From positions 124,001 through 188,000 of the forward strand of contig SWDT01000028.1 of assembly GCA_009193035.1 (NCBI GenBank): a stretch of 64,000 bases of DNA, in the 5' to 3' direction. The translations under genes were made by a program, and so were the position numbers. The notes under the pieces are model-generated. The model was not told the DNA's origin, ran no database searches, and saw only the letters and a list, made by a program, of their open reading frames with translations. This document shows, in pieces, positions 45,941 to 56,618 of the stretch. Within the stretch, counting starts at the first letter, position 1. Each line of letters starts with the position of its first letter. This DNA is from Halicephalobus mephisto (lineage: Eukaryota; Nematoda; Chromadorea; Rhabditida; Panagrolaimidae).

Positions 45941-47009
45941 TTAATGAGCTTGGATCTTTCCCAATTGTGTGTGTTCTTCAGTTGTGTCCTTGAAGGCGTA
46001 GACAAAGCAATAATGCTCCAGCAATTGAGTCAGTAGCTCCTTCTCGTCCAGACGCTCGATTCCTTCGATTCTTTCGACTTCTGTCTTGCTCAATTGATTC
46101 CGGTAAATATCCAGAACAGTCCAAGCCTCGACATCCGTAAATCCGTTCTCCGTGAATCTCTCTTTCTGAGTGTCTAAGGATTGGCAGACCGGCAACCCAG
46201 GGACCATGATTCCTCTTTCTTTCAAATTGTACACCATAATTTTCCCGAAATTGTCATCAACATTGACTTGTTCGTAGTTCAGAAATGCGATAGTTGGGAA
46301 CTTTTCGGCGAAGAATTTAACGACTTCTGCGGATTTTTCTGGCACCATGTAAACGAACACACATTCGGAAAGAATCAAAGTAGGAAGAGTGACGTCGAGA
46401 TGGACGGTATCCAATTTCTGTTCCAACTCGTTCAATTGACGGAGATCAGCACCGAGCAGATGATAGTCACCAGCATGGAGGTCGGAATGATGGGATTCCT
46501 CAATATCATTGGAAAAAAACGACGACAATGCTGGCTCACCGTGGGGTTTCCGGATGTTACGGATTTTCTTGGCAGTAACAGAAGAAAAATCAATTTCGAC
46601 GTAGCTGAATCCGGAAAGATTCATTTCCTTCAGTCTCCAGAACAAAGTGTCGAAACCGGCTCCCAAACTGATTATCTGGCATTGTCCATGATTCTTCTCA
46701 ATAAACTGTCGAACAATAGAAGTGACAGTAGCTACACGAGCCCAATAACCGCAGGATATTTCTGGATCGCGTCTAGGAACAGCATGGGCAAAGTGATCGA
46801 TGAAGTTATCGTACCAGTAGTTCAGCTGGAAATTCATATAGAAATTCAATCGATAATTTTTGATTTACCTTGATTGCGGCGTATTTACACTCTGTAGCGT
46901 CGTCATTAGTCTTCTGAACTGAGTAGTCATCAGAAATGGACGTGGACCGTCGACGAATCCCGATTTCCGCCCCGAGATGACCGTCGCCGAGACCTGCTTC
47001 TCCTTCCAT
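45941..47009 (-). CDS. lcmt-1: Leucine carboxyl methyltransferase 1 (PP2A methyltransferase)
   Basis: Exons 47009..46869 and 46825..45941 encode 341 residues (human LCMT1 is 334). It methylates the C-terminal leucine of the PP2A catalytic subunit, using S-adenosylmethionine, and controls holoenzyme assembly (known). Visible family features: NDDATECKYAAIK near 35-47, the SAM-binding loop SLGAGFDTLFWRL at about 100-112, the acidic VEIDFSSVT strand, GADLRQL, the ILSECVFVYM block and FLNYEQV. All key motifs are intact. It is preceded by gtf-2H5 with a 125-base gap and followed by emc-4, all minus strand. The intron is 43 bases. Confidence 0.95.
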
Positions 47010-47134
47010 CTAAAACCACATTTCATATATCAAAACCACCCAAATACCACCATAAAGTACACATCTGGCATAATAACCATTGAACAACACAGAACAAGTA
47101 AATTTGATAAATAATTTATTTACAAAGTTAAATC

Positions 47135-47434
47135 CTAATCCCGTTCGTTGATATCCGGACAGAGTTCTTCTCTTCTTTGTTCTAGAATGCTCTCGAGATC
47201 TGGGACTTTCTTTGCATCGAGGAACAACGTCTCTTCGTCGAGTTCCGCGATGATAAAACTACAGCCAAGGGCCCTGGATCCGTCGAGGTACTTGATGAGT
47301 TCCTTCATCGCCGGATCGCATTTGACAAAGATCCCGCGACATAAATGAAGAGATTCTAAACGAATTTCGTCGAAAACTTTAAACATTAAAAATAAACAAA
47401 AAAACAAACCAGTGTCTCTGAATGACAAGGACAT
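47135..47434 (-). CDS. gtf-2H5: TFIIH subunit 5 (TTDA/Tfb5 homologue)
   Basis: The core RGIFVKCDPAMKELIKYLD and GCSFIIAELDEETLFL match GTF2H5, the smallest TFIIH subunit, needed for nucleotide excision repair and stability of the complex (known). The N-terminus is ambiguous. The preferred model splices a 25-base first exon (47434..47410, starting ATG) to 47355..47135 across a 53-base intron, giving 81 residues. Without splicing, an in-frame ATG at 47386 would give 83 residues with a different start. Human GTF2H5 has 71. The gene sits 125 bases upstream of lcmt-1 on the same strand, the spacing expected of a nematode operon. Confidence 0.87.
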   Translation of the reverse strand: MSLSFRDTGLFFCLFLMFKVFDEIRLESLHLCRGIFVKCDPAMKELIKYLDGSRALGCSFIIAELDEETLFLDAKKVPDLESILEQRREELCPDINERD

Positions 47435-48551
47435 ATTCGAGGACAAAAATGTTGTTTTCGAAACCGCGAGTCAAGTTTTCATTTATATTTTCGCTCCGAG
47501 AGTATTCGTTTTCTTGTTGACCTTCTTGACCTTTATTTTTCTTGTTTTGATGTTTTTGTATTGAAAAAATAAAACTACATATGCAATAACACGTCTAGTT
47601 TCTCTGGCGACGAAGCAGGGACATTTTATAAAAAACTCCAACTGAAGGAAATCGTCGACGAAAAGCTTCATTGAAGGAAGCCAGAGTTGGTATGGCCAAG
47701 TTGAATTCCCCTCCGTCTCCTACCCAAATCAATATCTTTTTTTTTCAAGTAAATTTCTCCAAATTATTTTATTTTTTTTTGTTAAAATAAAAAAAATTGA
47801 TTTTTGTTAAAATAAAAAATTGATTTTTTATAAAATTGTCTCAAAACGAAATTTGTCTGACTTTTTAGAAACTAAAGTAGCTTAAGAAAGATTTCAGTTT
47901 TACGTAGATTGTATAGTAATTTTAAATTACTTCGTAGTTAATCATGGATTATAAAAAAAATAAATGAAGATTTTTTCGAAATTGTCTCGACACGAAAGTT
48001 TAAATTTCTTAAAAAATACGGTACTTTAAGTAGTAATTTTTGTGGTAATTTTCTAATCGATAATTTGTCACCAAAATAAAAAATTATTTCGAAAAACTTT
48101 TAATTACAGTACCCTAAGGTAGTAATTTTTGTTTTTTTTTATATTTTGTAATTTCAAAATATTTAAAAATTAATTTTTTTAATTTTAGAAGTTTTTGAAA
48201 ATTACAGTAAATTGCAGATAATTTTTTCGATGATTATTTTTTTTATTTTAAAATTATTTTTTTCTAATTTTAGAAATTTTTAAAAAATACAGTAACTTGC
48301 AGATAATTTTTTCAATAATTATTTTAAAATTAATTTCTTCGAATTGTGTCTTGCTTGAGTAGATGTAGGACCTCCTGGATTAGGATGTGCGAAATAGATA
48401 ACCCTTTGTTCGTTTTTTGAAATTAATCGTCATTTTCAAAGTTCTCAACGGATATCCAGTAAATCGTCATTAACTTAGTTTAAAATTAATTGTTTTTTTA
48501 AATTAAATTTCAGAAAATGGGTCAAATTTAAGTTTTATTACGGTTATTGTT
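47435..48551. other. Divergent region between gtf-2H5 operon and the TMEM164-like gene
   Basis: AT-rich; no gene found. AT repeats with ACAGTAACTTGCAGATAATTTTT type units at 48190-48320. A good acceptor AAATTTCAG ends at 48513 and could be the trans-splice site for the downstream gene; between it and the ATG a four-codon upstream frame starts at 48517. Confidence 0.45.
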
Positions 48552-51015
48552 ATGATGACTCTGCTCAGCTCCATCGCCCTAGACGGCGTCGACCACAGTA
48601 TCCCGGGAAACGGAGGACTAGATTGCCTCGAGGTGAGTTTAAAATTGACGGAATTACCTTCGTTTTTTGACATCATGTAGTTACCATAGTTTCCTTTTTC
48701 AGAAGAAAAAGTATTACGAAAAATATAAACAAAAAAAAATTTTTTAAATTTAATTTTATTTTCGAAAATTTTTTAAATTTAATTTTATTTTCGAAAATCT
48801 TTTAAATTTAATTTTATTTTCGAAAATGTTTAAAAAAAATTAAATTTTAATTTTGAAATTTAAAAAAAAAATTTATTTTAATTTTGAAAATTTAAAAAAA
48901 AATTAATTTTAATTTTGAAAAATATTTTTAAATCCTATTTTTATTTTGAAATTTAAAAATATATAAAACATGCTTTTTTTAAAAAACATTAATTTTTAAA
49001 TAAAAACATTTTTTTGTTTCAAATTGAAAACAAAAATGATTGTTAACAAAAGAAAATTTTTAGTTGCAAAACGAAAGTTAAAGAGAAATTAAATTTTTGA
49101 CTGGAAATGAAAGAAAAAAATTACTTTTGATTCTAAAACGAAAATTAAAGAGAAATTTGCTTTTGGTCTCAAGAGGAAAATTTACTTTTTGGTCTTGAGA
49201 TGAAAAAAAATTATTTTATGGTCTCGGAACGAAAGTTAAAGAGAAATTTACTTTTTGGTCTTGAGACGAAAAGAAATCACTTTTGGGTCTCAAAAAGAAA
49301 GTTAAAGAGAAATTTACTTTTTGGTCTCAAGAGGAAAATTTACTTTTTGGTCTTGAGACGAAAAGAAATCATTTTTTGGGTCTCAAAAAGAAAGTTAAAG
49401 AGAAATTTACTTTTTGGTCTGAAGAGGAAAATTGGAAAAAAAATTTACTTTTTGGTCTTGAGACGAAAAGAAATATTTTCTGCTTTTTAGTTCATTCCTT
49501 TCTGGCAAAGAATCCTGGAGACTGTTTTCTTCGTTCCTCTTTGTTCCTACGGTATTTATCTCGCTTGGCCTTTCCTGGAATGGCCCTCTTCTTCCCCCAG
49601 ACCTTCTGTAGAAAACACCTGCGGCAATAAGACCAAACAAAGTCCCCTGATCGCTCAACTGGAACAACACCAACCGCAACTTCTTCGAGCTTATTCTGTC
49701 GTTTTTTGTGTTGAATTAATTTACAAAATTCTGTCCAAAACCGGTATCTACGTCTTGAATCCTTGTCATGTTTGCACCGTACTCCAGTTAGCGTTACTGT
49801 CGATGGACAAGAACGATCCCAAGGTGACTCAGCTGTTCAGATTCCAAATGTACGTCATGCCCGGAGCCTTGTTTGCCCTGGCCTTCCCGATTTTGAACAC
49901 GAGATTGGTGAGTTTTTAGAAAACCAAAAATTCTCAGTTTTATTAAAACCAAAAATTCTCAGTTTTTTTAAAAATAAAAATTTTCAGTTTTATTAAAACC
50001 AAAAATTCTCAGTTTTATTAAAATCAAAAATTCTCAGTTTTATTAAAAATAAAAATTCTGAGTTATTCTTTTTTTAAACAAAAATTTCCAATTTTTTTAA
50101 AGATAAAAATTCTGTTATTTTTTTAAACAAAAATTTTAAATTATTCTTTTATTTAAAATGAAAAATCTCGTGCAAAATATGTAAGAATTTTTAACTAAAA
50201 AATTTTTCTCAAAGTATTACCAAAAATAGTTTAAAAATTGTCTCAAAACGAAATTATGAAATTACTCGAAAATTCTGGTATTTCTACAGTAATTTGATCA
50301 AATAATTTTATTTCGAATTTTTACAGTAATCTAAGAATATAATTTTTTTAAAAAATTCATTTTTCGATTTTTACAGTAATTTGATCAAATAATTTTATTC
50401 CGAATTTTCTACAGTAATTTAATGACACAATTTCTAAAAAATTTGTTTTTTTATTTTTACAGTGATTTAATTTTATTCCGAATTTTCTACAGTAATTTAA
50501 TAACACAATTTTAAAAAAATTCATTTTTCGATTTTTACAGTAATTTGATCAAATAATTTTTTTTGAAATTTTCTACAGTAATGCCATAGGATGATTTAGA
50601 AATTTGTTTTTGATGCTCTAAGAATACGGTATTGCAGCTCCCGGGCGAAGTGCTGATTTACTTCGTGCAACACGTGTTCATTCTGCTGGTTCCGCTGTAT
50701 ATGCTGTTCATCGGGGCCAACTTCCGGACGGAATCCCGTTCGAACACGGCTTGGCCCCTCTTCAGCATGTCCCTGATCTGTCTTTATCATTTCGTTTTTC
50801 TGCAATCCATCGCTTATCACACCTCCGTCAACCTGAACTGCATTCTTTGTCCCGCCGTCTCCGATCCCCTGGGCAACAGATTCTGGAGATTAGCAGCGTT
50901 CATGCATCAGAGCTTCTTAGTCCCGATTTTAGCCAAAAGTTACAGTTACTACGGGCAGATGTTGGTTTCCACAGTTAGTGACGCAGAAGTCAAAACACAT
51001 TTGAAGGACTCATAA
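48552..51015 (+). CDS. TMEM164 homologue (multi-pass membrane acyltransferase family)
   Basis: Exons 48552..48632, 49491..49907 and 50638..51015 encode 291 residues (human TMEM164 about 297). Two adjacent ATGs (48552 and 48555) are possible starts. The family signature is clear: LNPCHVCTVLQLALL with the conserved Cys-His pair, QMYVMPGALFALAFPILNTR, then FVQHVFILLVPLYML, FSMSLICLYHFVFLQSIAY, NLNCILCPAVSDP and FMHQS. Several membrane helices are evident. TMEM164 has been described as an acyltransferase making arachidonoyl ether phospholipids (known for the human protein; inferred here). The introns are 858 and 730 bases and contain tandem repeats. Confidence 0.93.
49084..49485. repeat. Tandem GGTCTC-type repeat in intron 1
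   Basis: Diverged copies of AAAGTTAAAGAGAAATTTAC and TTTTTGGTCTTGAGACGAAA alternate, about seven units of 50-65 bases. Long frames through the array are repeat artefacts. Confidence 0.75.
49915..50595. repeat. Two short tandem arrays in intron 2
   Basis: At 49920-50060 about five copies of AAAACCAAAAATTCTCAGTT (27-29-base period). At 50270-50590 about six copies of TTTTTACAGTAATTTGATCA or TTCTACAGTAATTTAAT. Confidence 0.72.
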
Positions 51016-51752
51016 ACAGTAATTGTAAAAATTAAATCCTAAAATTGTGACGAAATAGTTCCAAAATAAAGTTTTTTGTAAATTTTAGAATTTCTATAAA
51101 ATTCTGAAAAAATTTAAAAAAATTTTTTTCGAAATTTAAAAAAAAATATAAAATTTAAAAATTTTTTTTCAATTTAATTTTAGAATTTTTTTATGAATTT
51201 AGAATTTCGAAAATTCTTAATTTAAAATTTTATAATTTTAGAATTTTTTAAAATTTTAAAATTTTTTTAAATATTTAAATTTTTTTTAATTTTATAATTT
51301 TTTTTAATTTTAAATTTTTTTAAATTTTATAAAATTGTTGGAAATTTCAGAAAATTCGTTTATATTTCTTCAAGATTAATCCTCTTGAGAATTCTGAAGA
51401 CAAAAAATGAAATCCAAACACTCAATAAATAAGAATTTCGGCTGTGGATAATCCCCTCTTGTGATTTAAATTAATCATTTTTTAAATTCTACAGATATCA
51501 AATATAAATTCGAAATTGAATTTTTCAAAAAAGATCGTCTCTGAAGAATTTTCTAAAATTTATAGAAAAAATTACAAAATTTATTTTTAAAAAAATTCGT
51601 TAATTTTCTGATTTTATAAAAAATTACAAAATTTATTTTTAAAAAAATCATTAATTTTTTAAATTTATATAAAATTATAAAATTTATATTTAAAAAATTC
51701 TTTAATTTTCTAATTTTATAAAAAATAATAAAATTTATTTTTAAAAAACTCT
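51016..51752. other. Intergenic AT-rich DNA
   Basis: Convergent region between the TMEM164-like and cytochrome b5 genes. Loose A/T-run repeats, for example AAATTACAAAATTTATTTTT at 51560-51745. No gene seen. Confidence 0.45.
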
Positions 51753-52466
51753 TTAATTTTCGACGATTTTTCCGATCAAGTAGTCCATCATGAAGTCCTT
51801 GGCGTCCATCGAGTGGTTCACTCTGTCGTAAGCTTTGCTGGCGTCGGTGCCGGCAGCTTCTAGAAGGACTTCTTCGCCTCCAGGATGGGTTTGACAGAAT
51901 TTCGTCAAATTGTAGACTTTTCCGTGAACGACGATCCAGAGGGATTCCGGAAAGTTGTGTTCAGCCACCTGAGCCCTAGTGTAGGTGTCCAAGGTCATAG
52001 TAAGCCCTAAATCGTAAAATTGTAAAAATATTTAAAGATGTCATCTCGACACGAATTTCATCGATTTTTTAGAAACTTCTAAAACTCGAGGTTTCAGAAG
52101 TTGATTTTAGAAAATTCCACAGTATCTTAGAAAAGTCAAAAAATCCCTAATGTAATAAGTGTAAAAATTAAAAATTATTATTTTTAAAATTTCGAAGTTT
52201 TTAGAAAGTTAAAAAATTTTTAATTTAATAAATAAAATTAAAAATATTCGGAATTTTCGAAATATAAAATTTTTAAGATTTTCGAAATTTAAAATTTTTA
52301 AGATTTTTGAAATTTTTTTGGAATTTTCCAAATTTTCACAATATTTCACTATTTTTAAAACTTCAGTAAGCAAAAATAGAAATAATTAATACCAGTCTGG
52401 CCCGGGCTGTCCTGGTGCAGAAGTGGCCGAAGACGTCCTGAAGTTTCATTTCCGGATTGAAGAATT
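51753..52466 (-). CDS. Cytochrome b5-like heme protein
   Basis: The coding exon 52006..51753 has its ATG at 51998 and encodes 81 residues forming one cytochrome b5 domain: WIVVHGKVYNLTKF, the first heme ligand in HPGG with EEVLLEAAGTDAS, and the second in NHSMDAKDFM, ending with YLIGKIV. It lacks the C-terminal membrane anchor of microsomal cytochrome b5, so it is probably soluble. Upstream a 74-base segment (52466..52393) has perfect splice sites on both sides and is probably a 5' UTR exon. It has an ATG at 52449 whose short frame ends in a TGA overlapping the main ATG. In another phase it could extend the protein by about 27 residues. It follows the SLC17-like gene on the same strand, 141 bases after its stop. 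Confidence 0.86.
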
Positions 52467-52607
52467 CTGAAACGAAAACTTTAATCTTTTTCGATTTCCG
52501 GTTTGATGACTTTTAAGAAGATTTTTGACATTTATTTTTCATATATCAACAAAAAATTGAAAATAAATCCAACGGGAACCCGTAGGTTTCTGAATGGAAT
52601 CAGAATT

Positions 52608-55600
52608 TTAAATTTTTAATTCCGAATTTTTGTTGATCCTGATCGCGTTGTTCCTGTTCTTTCCTCCACGATGGGTGGATACTGTAGCGGCAACAGAAGG
52701 GAGAGAAGTCTTCGCCCAAGGCTGGACTTTGGCAGTACCGTACACGAAGAAGATGGATCCGCCGATGACGTTTATAGCCGACACCAGACAGAACACTATA
52801 CTCCACTCGAATCTCGTTCCCTGGAAAGCATAATGTTGGACGAATAATCAAAGTACAAAATAAATTGTAATAATTTCCAATTTTGAAAATCATAATTCAA
52901 ATTCCCGGGTAAATTAAAAAGAAAATTTTCGTTTTGAAAATTTCCAAATTTGAGAAAATTAAAATTCAAATTCCCGGGTAAATTAAAAAGAAAATTTTCG
53001 TTGTGAAAATTTCCAAATTTAAGGAAATCCTAATTTGAATTCGCGGGTAAATCAAGAATCAGACTTTCGTTGTGAAAATTTCCAAATTTCAAAAAATTGC
53101 GTTTTGAATTTTTGGGTAAATCAAGAATCAGACTTTCGTTGTGAAAATTTCCAAATTTAAAAAAATCCTAATTTGAATTCCCGGATGAATAAGTTTTCGC
53201 TTCAAGAATCATGACATTTCAAAAATTACAATTCAAATTCGCGGGCAATCAAAAAAATATTTTCGTCAAAAATCAGAAATATCCAAAAAAATTAAAATTT
53301 CCGTTTTAAAACTTGTAATTCAAAAAAACTAACATGTTTAACCAAAAATGCCACGACCGACGGAGCGAAAATGGAACCTATGGCGCCGGCGACCAAAGTG
53401 AATGAAGTAATTATTCCTAAAATTTTTATTTTTTTAATTTTCGCTCCAGGACCAAACCAGTGTAATTAGGAGCAATACAGAGGGCAGAAGTGAAGCTCCC
53501 AGGAATCACTCCTCCAAAACAGAATCCGAAGGCAGCCAACAGGACCAAACCGGAGATCGGCGTCGTACAATCGACATAGAACGCCAGAAAAATAAGAACC
53601 ACAGCCGCTCCAAATGAAGCTGAAAGTTATTTTTCTTGATTAAAAAACTATTTAAAATTTTTCACCAAATAATTATTTAATTTCCTCTCTACTTTTTTAA
53701 AAATTACATAAAAAATTAATTTTTATTTAAAAAATTACTTAATTTCCTCTATTTTTTAAAAGTTACTTAAAAAATTAATTTTTATTTAAAAAATTACTTA
53801 ATTTCCTCTATTTTTTAAAAGTTACTTAAAAAATTACTTTTTATTTAAAAAATTACTTAATTTCCTCTTTCTATTTTTTTTAAAATTACTTAAAAATTAT
53901 TTTTTATCTAAAAAATTATTTAATTTCTTCTCTACTTTTTTAAAAATTACTTAAAAAATTAATTTTTATTTTAAAAAATTACTTTTAAAACTACTTTTTA
54001 TTAAATATTTAAAAATTTATTTTTTAAAATTCTATTTTCCTAAGTATTTCAAAAAGTTACTTTTTTTATTATTTTAAAATTCTATTTTATTAAGTACTTC
54101 AAAAATTTATTTTTTTTTATTATTTTAAAAATTTTTTATTAAGTATTTCAAAAATTTATTTTTTTTATTATTTTTAAAATTTTTTATTAAGTATTTAAAT
54201 TAATTACCGATGCTTTGGAAGATCCTACAAGCGGAAGAAGCCGTCAAAATTTTCTTTTTTTTCAAAAAATCAGATATATTTCCAAGAATGTTTTTACTGA
54301 ACAACTGGACGAAGAATGGGACTGCGGTGTACAGACCGTTCTGAAAATATATTAAATTTAAAAAATTATTTTTAAAAATTTTGAGAATTATTTTTAAAAT
54401 TTTAAAACAACTATTTTTGAAAAACTAATTTTTTTAAAAGTACTAAAAGAATTATTTCATTTTTTGGCGCCAAAAAGTACCCGTTACCCTCTCTCGGGGA
54501 GGTTGAAGACAACATTGGAAGTTGATGTAATTTTTCAAATGAATTGAAAAAACGAAGCTTCCCATGCGGGGAATCGAACCCCGGCCGCCTGGGTGAAAAC
54601 CAGAAATCCTAACCACTAGACCACATGGGAGGTGTGAGCGTTGTTCCTGGGACTCCTTTTGACTCGACTGCGACGCTGGGCCAATTGTTCCGAAAAATTT
54701 CGAAAAAGAAAACCAGACCGAACGCCTGCGATTATTACACAAAAACGAAGCATTTTCCTTATTTTTATTTAAAAATAAACAAACCTACTTCATTCAAGTC
54801 CAGATTCATGACATCCCTCAAGTAGGTCGGGAGGTAGGTCTGCATCATGGTGTTGCTGAAGTTGAAGCTGAACTGGGCCATGACCACTGCCAAGGTCGCG
54901 GTCGAAAAAACCATTTTTTTCAGGGGCATTTTCAGACCGGATTGTTTTCTCTGTCTGAAGGTCGTGAAATATCTCTCATTTGTCTCAAAAAGATAATTTT
55001 TTTCTTCTTTTGAGAGAAATTTACTTTTGCTCGGAAAATTCGTTGCGAGACTTTTCCACAGAACTATCCAGAACACCCCTAGACCCCCGACGAGGTAGAA
55101 GATCAGAGGCCAGCCCCCGAGCAGGTCGAGCTCGCAGAACTTGGACCCCACCACGACCCCCAGGGAGGCACTCAACTGGTTCCCGGAGGTGTAGAACGCC
55201 GCTACAGTAGACCGTTCCGTGGCCGGAAACCACCTCGCAACGACATCCGAAAGAGCGGGCAAAATAGGGTTCTCAAACACCCCGAAAATCATCCTCAAAA
55301 CGAAAAACAAATAATAATCTGTATGAGCCACCAAAGGGGTCAACAGAATCGTGGTCGTCATCCCCATCATGCTGACCAATCCGACGACGACAGGACCGAA
55401 TCTGTCGACGAGGAAACCGGAAAAAAACATGATCATCACATTGCCGTAGAAGCCCGCAGAGAAAAGCAAAGATTGCTGTTCATTGGACCAGATAAACGTT
55501 CCCTAAAAATCCCGATCAGCAATGTTTTCAAAATTCAACGAAATTAGTCACTATCCAAAAATACCTACTACAACAAATGAACAATGACTAGTTTTGACAG

Positions 55601-56618
55601 TTATTAGAAGATTTTACTTGTTATTATTTTTACTGTTGAAGTTTTAGAAATCACTATCCAAAAAGTAGGTCTAGCAAAAATGGATAGTGACTATATTTAT
55701 TCCAATTCAGAGAATAGTGACTATTTCCATTCAAAGGATAGTGACTATTTCCATTTGGAGGACAGTGACTATTTCTATTCCAATTTAAAGGATAGTGACT
55801 ATTTCCATTTAAAGGATAGTGACTATTTCTATTTCTATTTGAATAATAGTGATTTTTTAAGATCTCTCTTACCTTGTAGCCATTGTCCACATATTCGATC
55901 CCTTTATTCCTCGTCGGATTGTAGCACGTGTTTTCGTCGAAAGGAGATTCAATCCCGAAAATCTTCGTCGAAAGTTTTCCGTGAGTACTGTAATTAGTCC
56001 CGGATTCTCTCAAAGCGATTTCCTTTATCGCAGTGGCGTTGACCATACACACCATCGCCACTCCCAAGTGGGACCTCATCGAGATTGTACAGTAAATCCC
56101 CAACATCAACATCATCGCTAAAATTACATTCAAAAAAATTAAAATTTCTAAAATCTTCAAAAATTAAAAAATTATTGTAAATTTCGAAATTTCATAAAAG
56201 TTTTCAAAATTTTTCAGAATTTCTAGAATTTTCAGAATTTTATAAATTTTCAAAATTTTCCAGAATTTCTAGAATGTTTAAAATTTTATAAATTTTCAAA
56301 ATTTTTCAGAATTTTTTAGAAATTTCCGAAAATTTTTCAGAATTTCTAGAATCCAGTAGGTATTTCTAAAATCTTCAAAATTTTTTTGAAAATTTTCCGA
56401 ACCTAAAATTCTCTGAAAACTTCAACGCCGAAATTGAAGGTTTTAGAAATTTCCGAAAATTTCAAAGAAGTTGTTTCGAGGTGATTTTAAAAGCATTTTT
56501 AATTTTTGCAATATTATGATTAAAAATTAATAAAAATTTTACCTATAATCAATCTCCTGGAGGTGTAGAGATTGAACGTTTTCTTTGGTTTTTCCGTTTC
56601 TTTTTTTCTGGATCCCAT
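52608..56618 (-). CDS. SLC17-like major facilitator transporter
   Basis: Seven exons, 56618..56543, 56117..55873, 55502..54789, 54340..54208, 53619..53458, 53416..53334 and 52820..52608, join in phase to about 541 residues. Family features: MRSHLGVAMVCMVN in helix 1 and its flank, NPTRNKGIEY, then GTFIWSNEQQSLLFSAGFYG (the classic SLC17 F.W....G..L..FF.GY region), GVFENPILPALSD..ARWFP, GGWPLIFYLVGGLGVFW, the GLYTAVPFFVQL block, CIAPNYTG and the C-terminal GTRFEWSIVF. Twelve helices are plausible. It transports an anion or amino acid, but which one cannot be told. An upstream in-frame ATG would lengthen the N-terminus. Introns contain a tRNA gene and tandem repeats. Confidence 0.92.
52870..53215. 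repeat. Tandem repeat, five copies of about 62 bases, in the SLC17 intron
   Basis: Units contain GTGAAAATTTCCAAATTTAA, AATTTGAATTCCCGGGTAAA and AAGAATCAGACTTTCGTT. The last copy is degraded. Confidence 0.76.
53640..54200. repeat. AT tandem repeats in the SLC17 intron
   Basis: About eight copies of AAAAAATTACTTAATTTCCT with AATTTTTATTT spacers, then four copies of TTTTATTAAGTATTTCAAAA. Confidence 0.72.
54559..54630 (-). tRNA. tRNA-Glu (anticodon UUC)
   Basis: The minus strand folds as a standard 72-base tRNA: acceptor stem TCCCATG/CATGGGA with no mismatch, D arm with GTCTAGTGGTTAGGA, anticodon stem CTGGT/ACCAG region with loop TTTTCAC and anticodon TTC, and T arm CGGGGTTCGATTCCCCG. A and B boxes are consensus. 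It decodes GAA/GAG glutamate codons. It lies inside the 446-base intron between SLC17 exons 3 and 4, in the same orientation as the host gene. Confidence 0.96.
55540..55860. repeat. GGATAGTGACT tandem/foldback repeats in the SLC17 intron
   Basis: From 55680 the unit GGATAGTGACTATTTCCATT repeats about seven times with 20-33-base spacing; complementary copies (AGTCACTATCC) lie at about 55547 and 55653. It is the only locus where the dispersed family forms a regular direct array. Confidence 0.8.

Noticed and set aside
46181..46873. 230-codon plus-strand frame
   Set aside because: It is the antisense shadow of lcmt-1, whose family motifs are unambiguous.
49200..49630. Lysine/phenylalanine-rich frames in the TMEM164 intron
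   Set aside because: They run through a tandem repeat inside an intron and their open state comes from the repeat unit.
55680..55997. Ser/Asp/Tyr-rich plus-strand frame
   Set aside because: It is the translation of the GGATAGTGACT array and the complement of an SLC17 exon.
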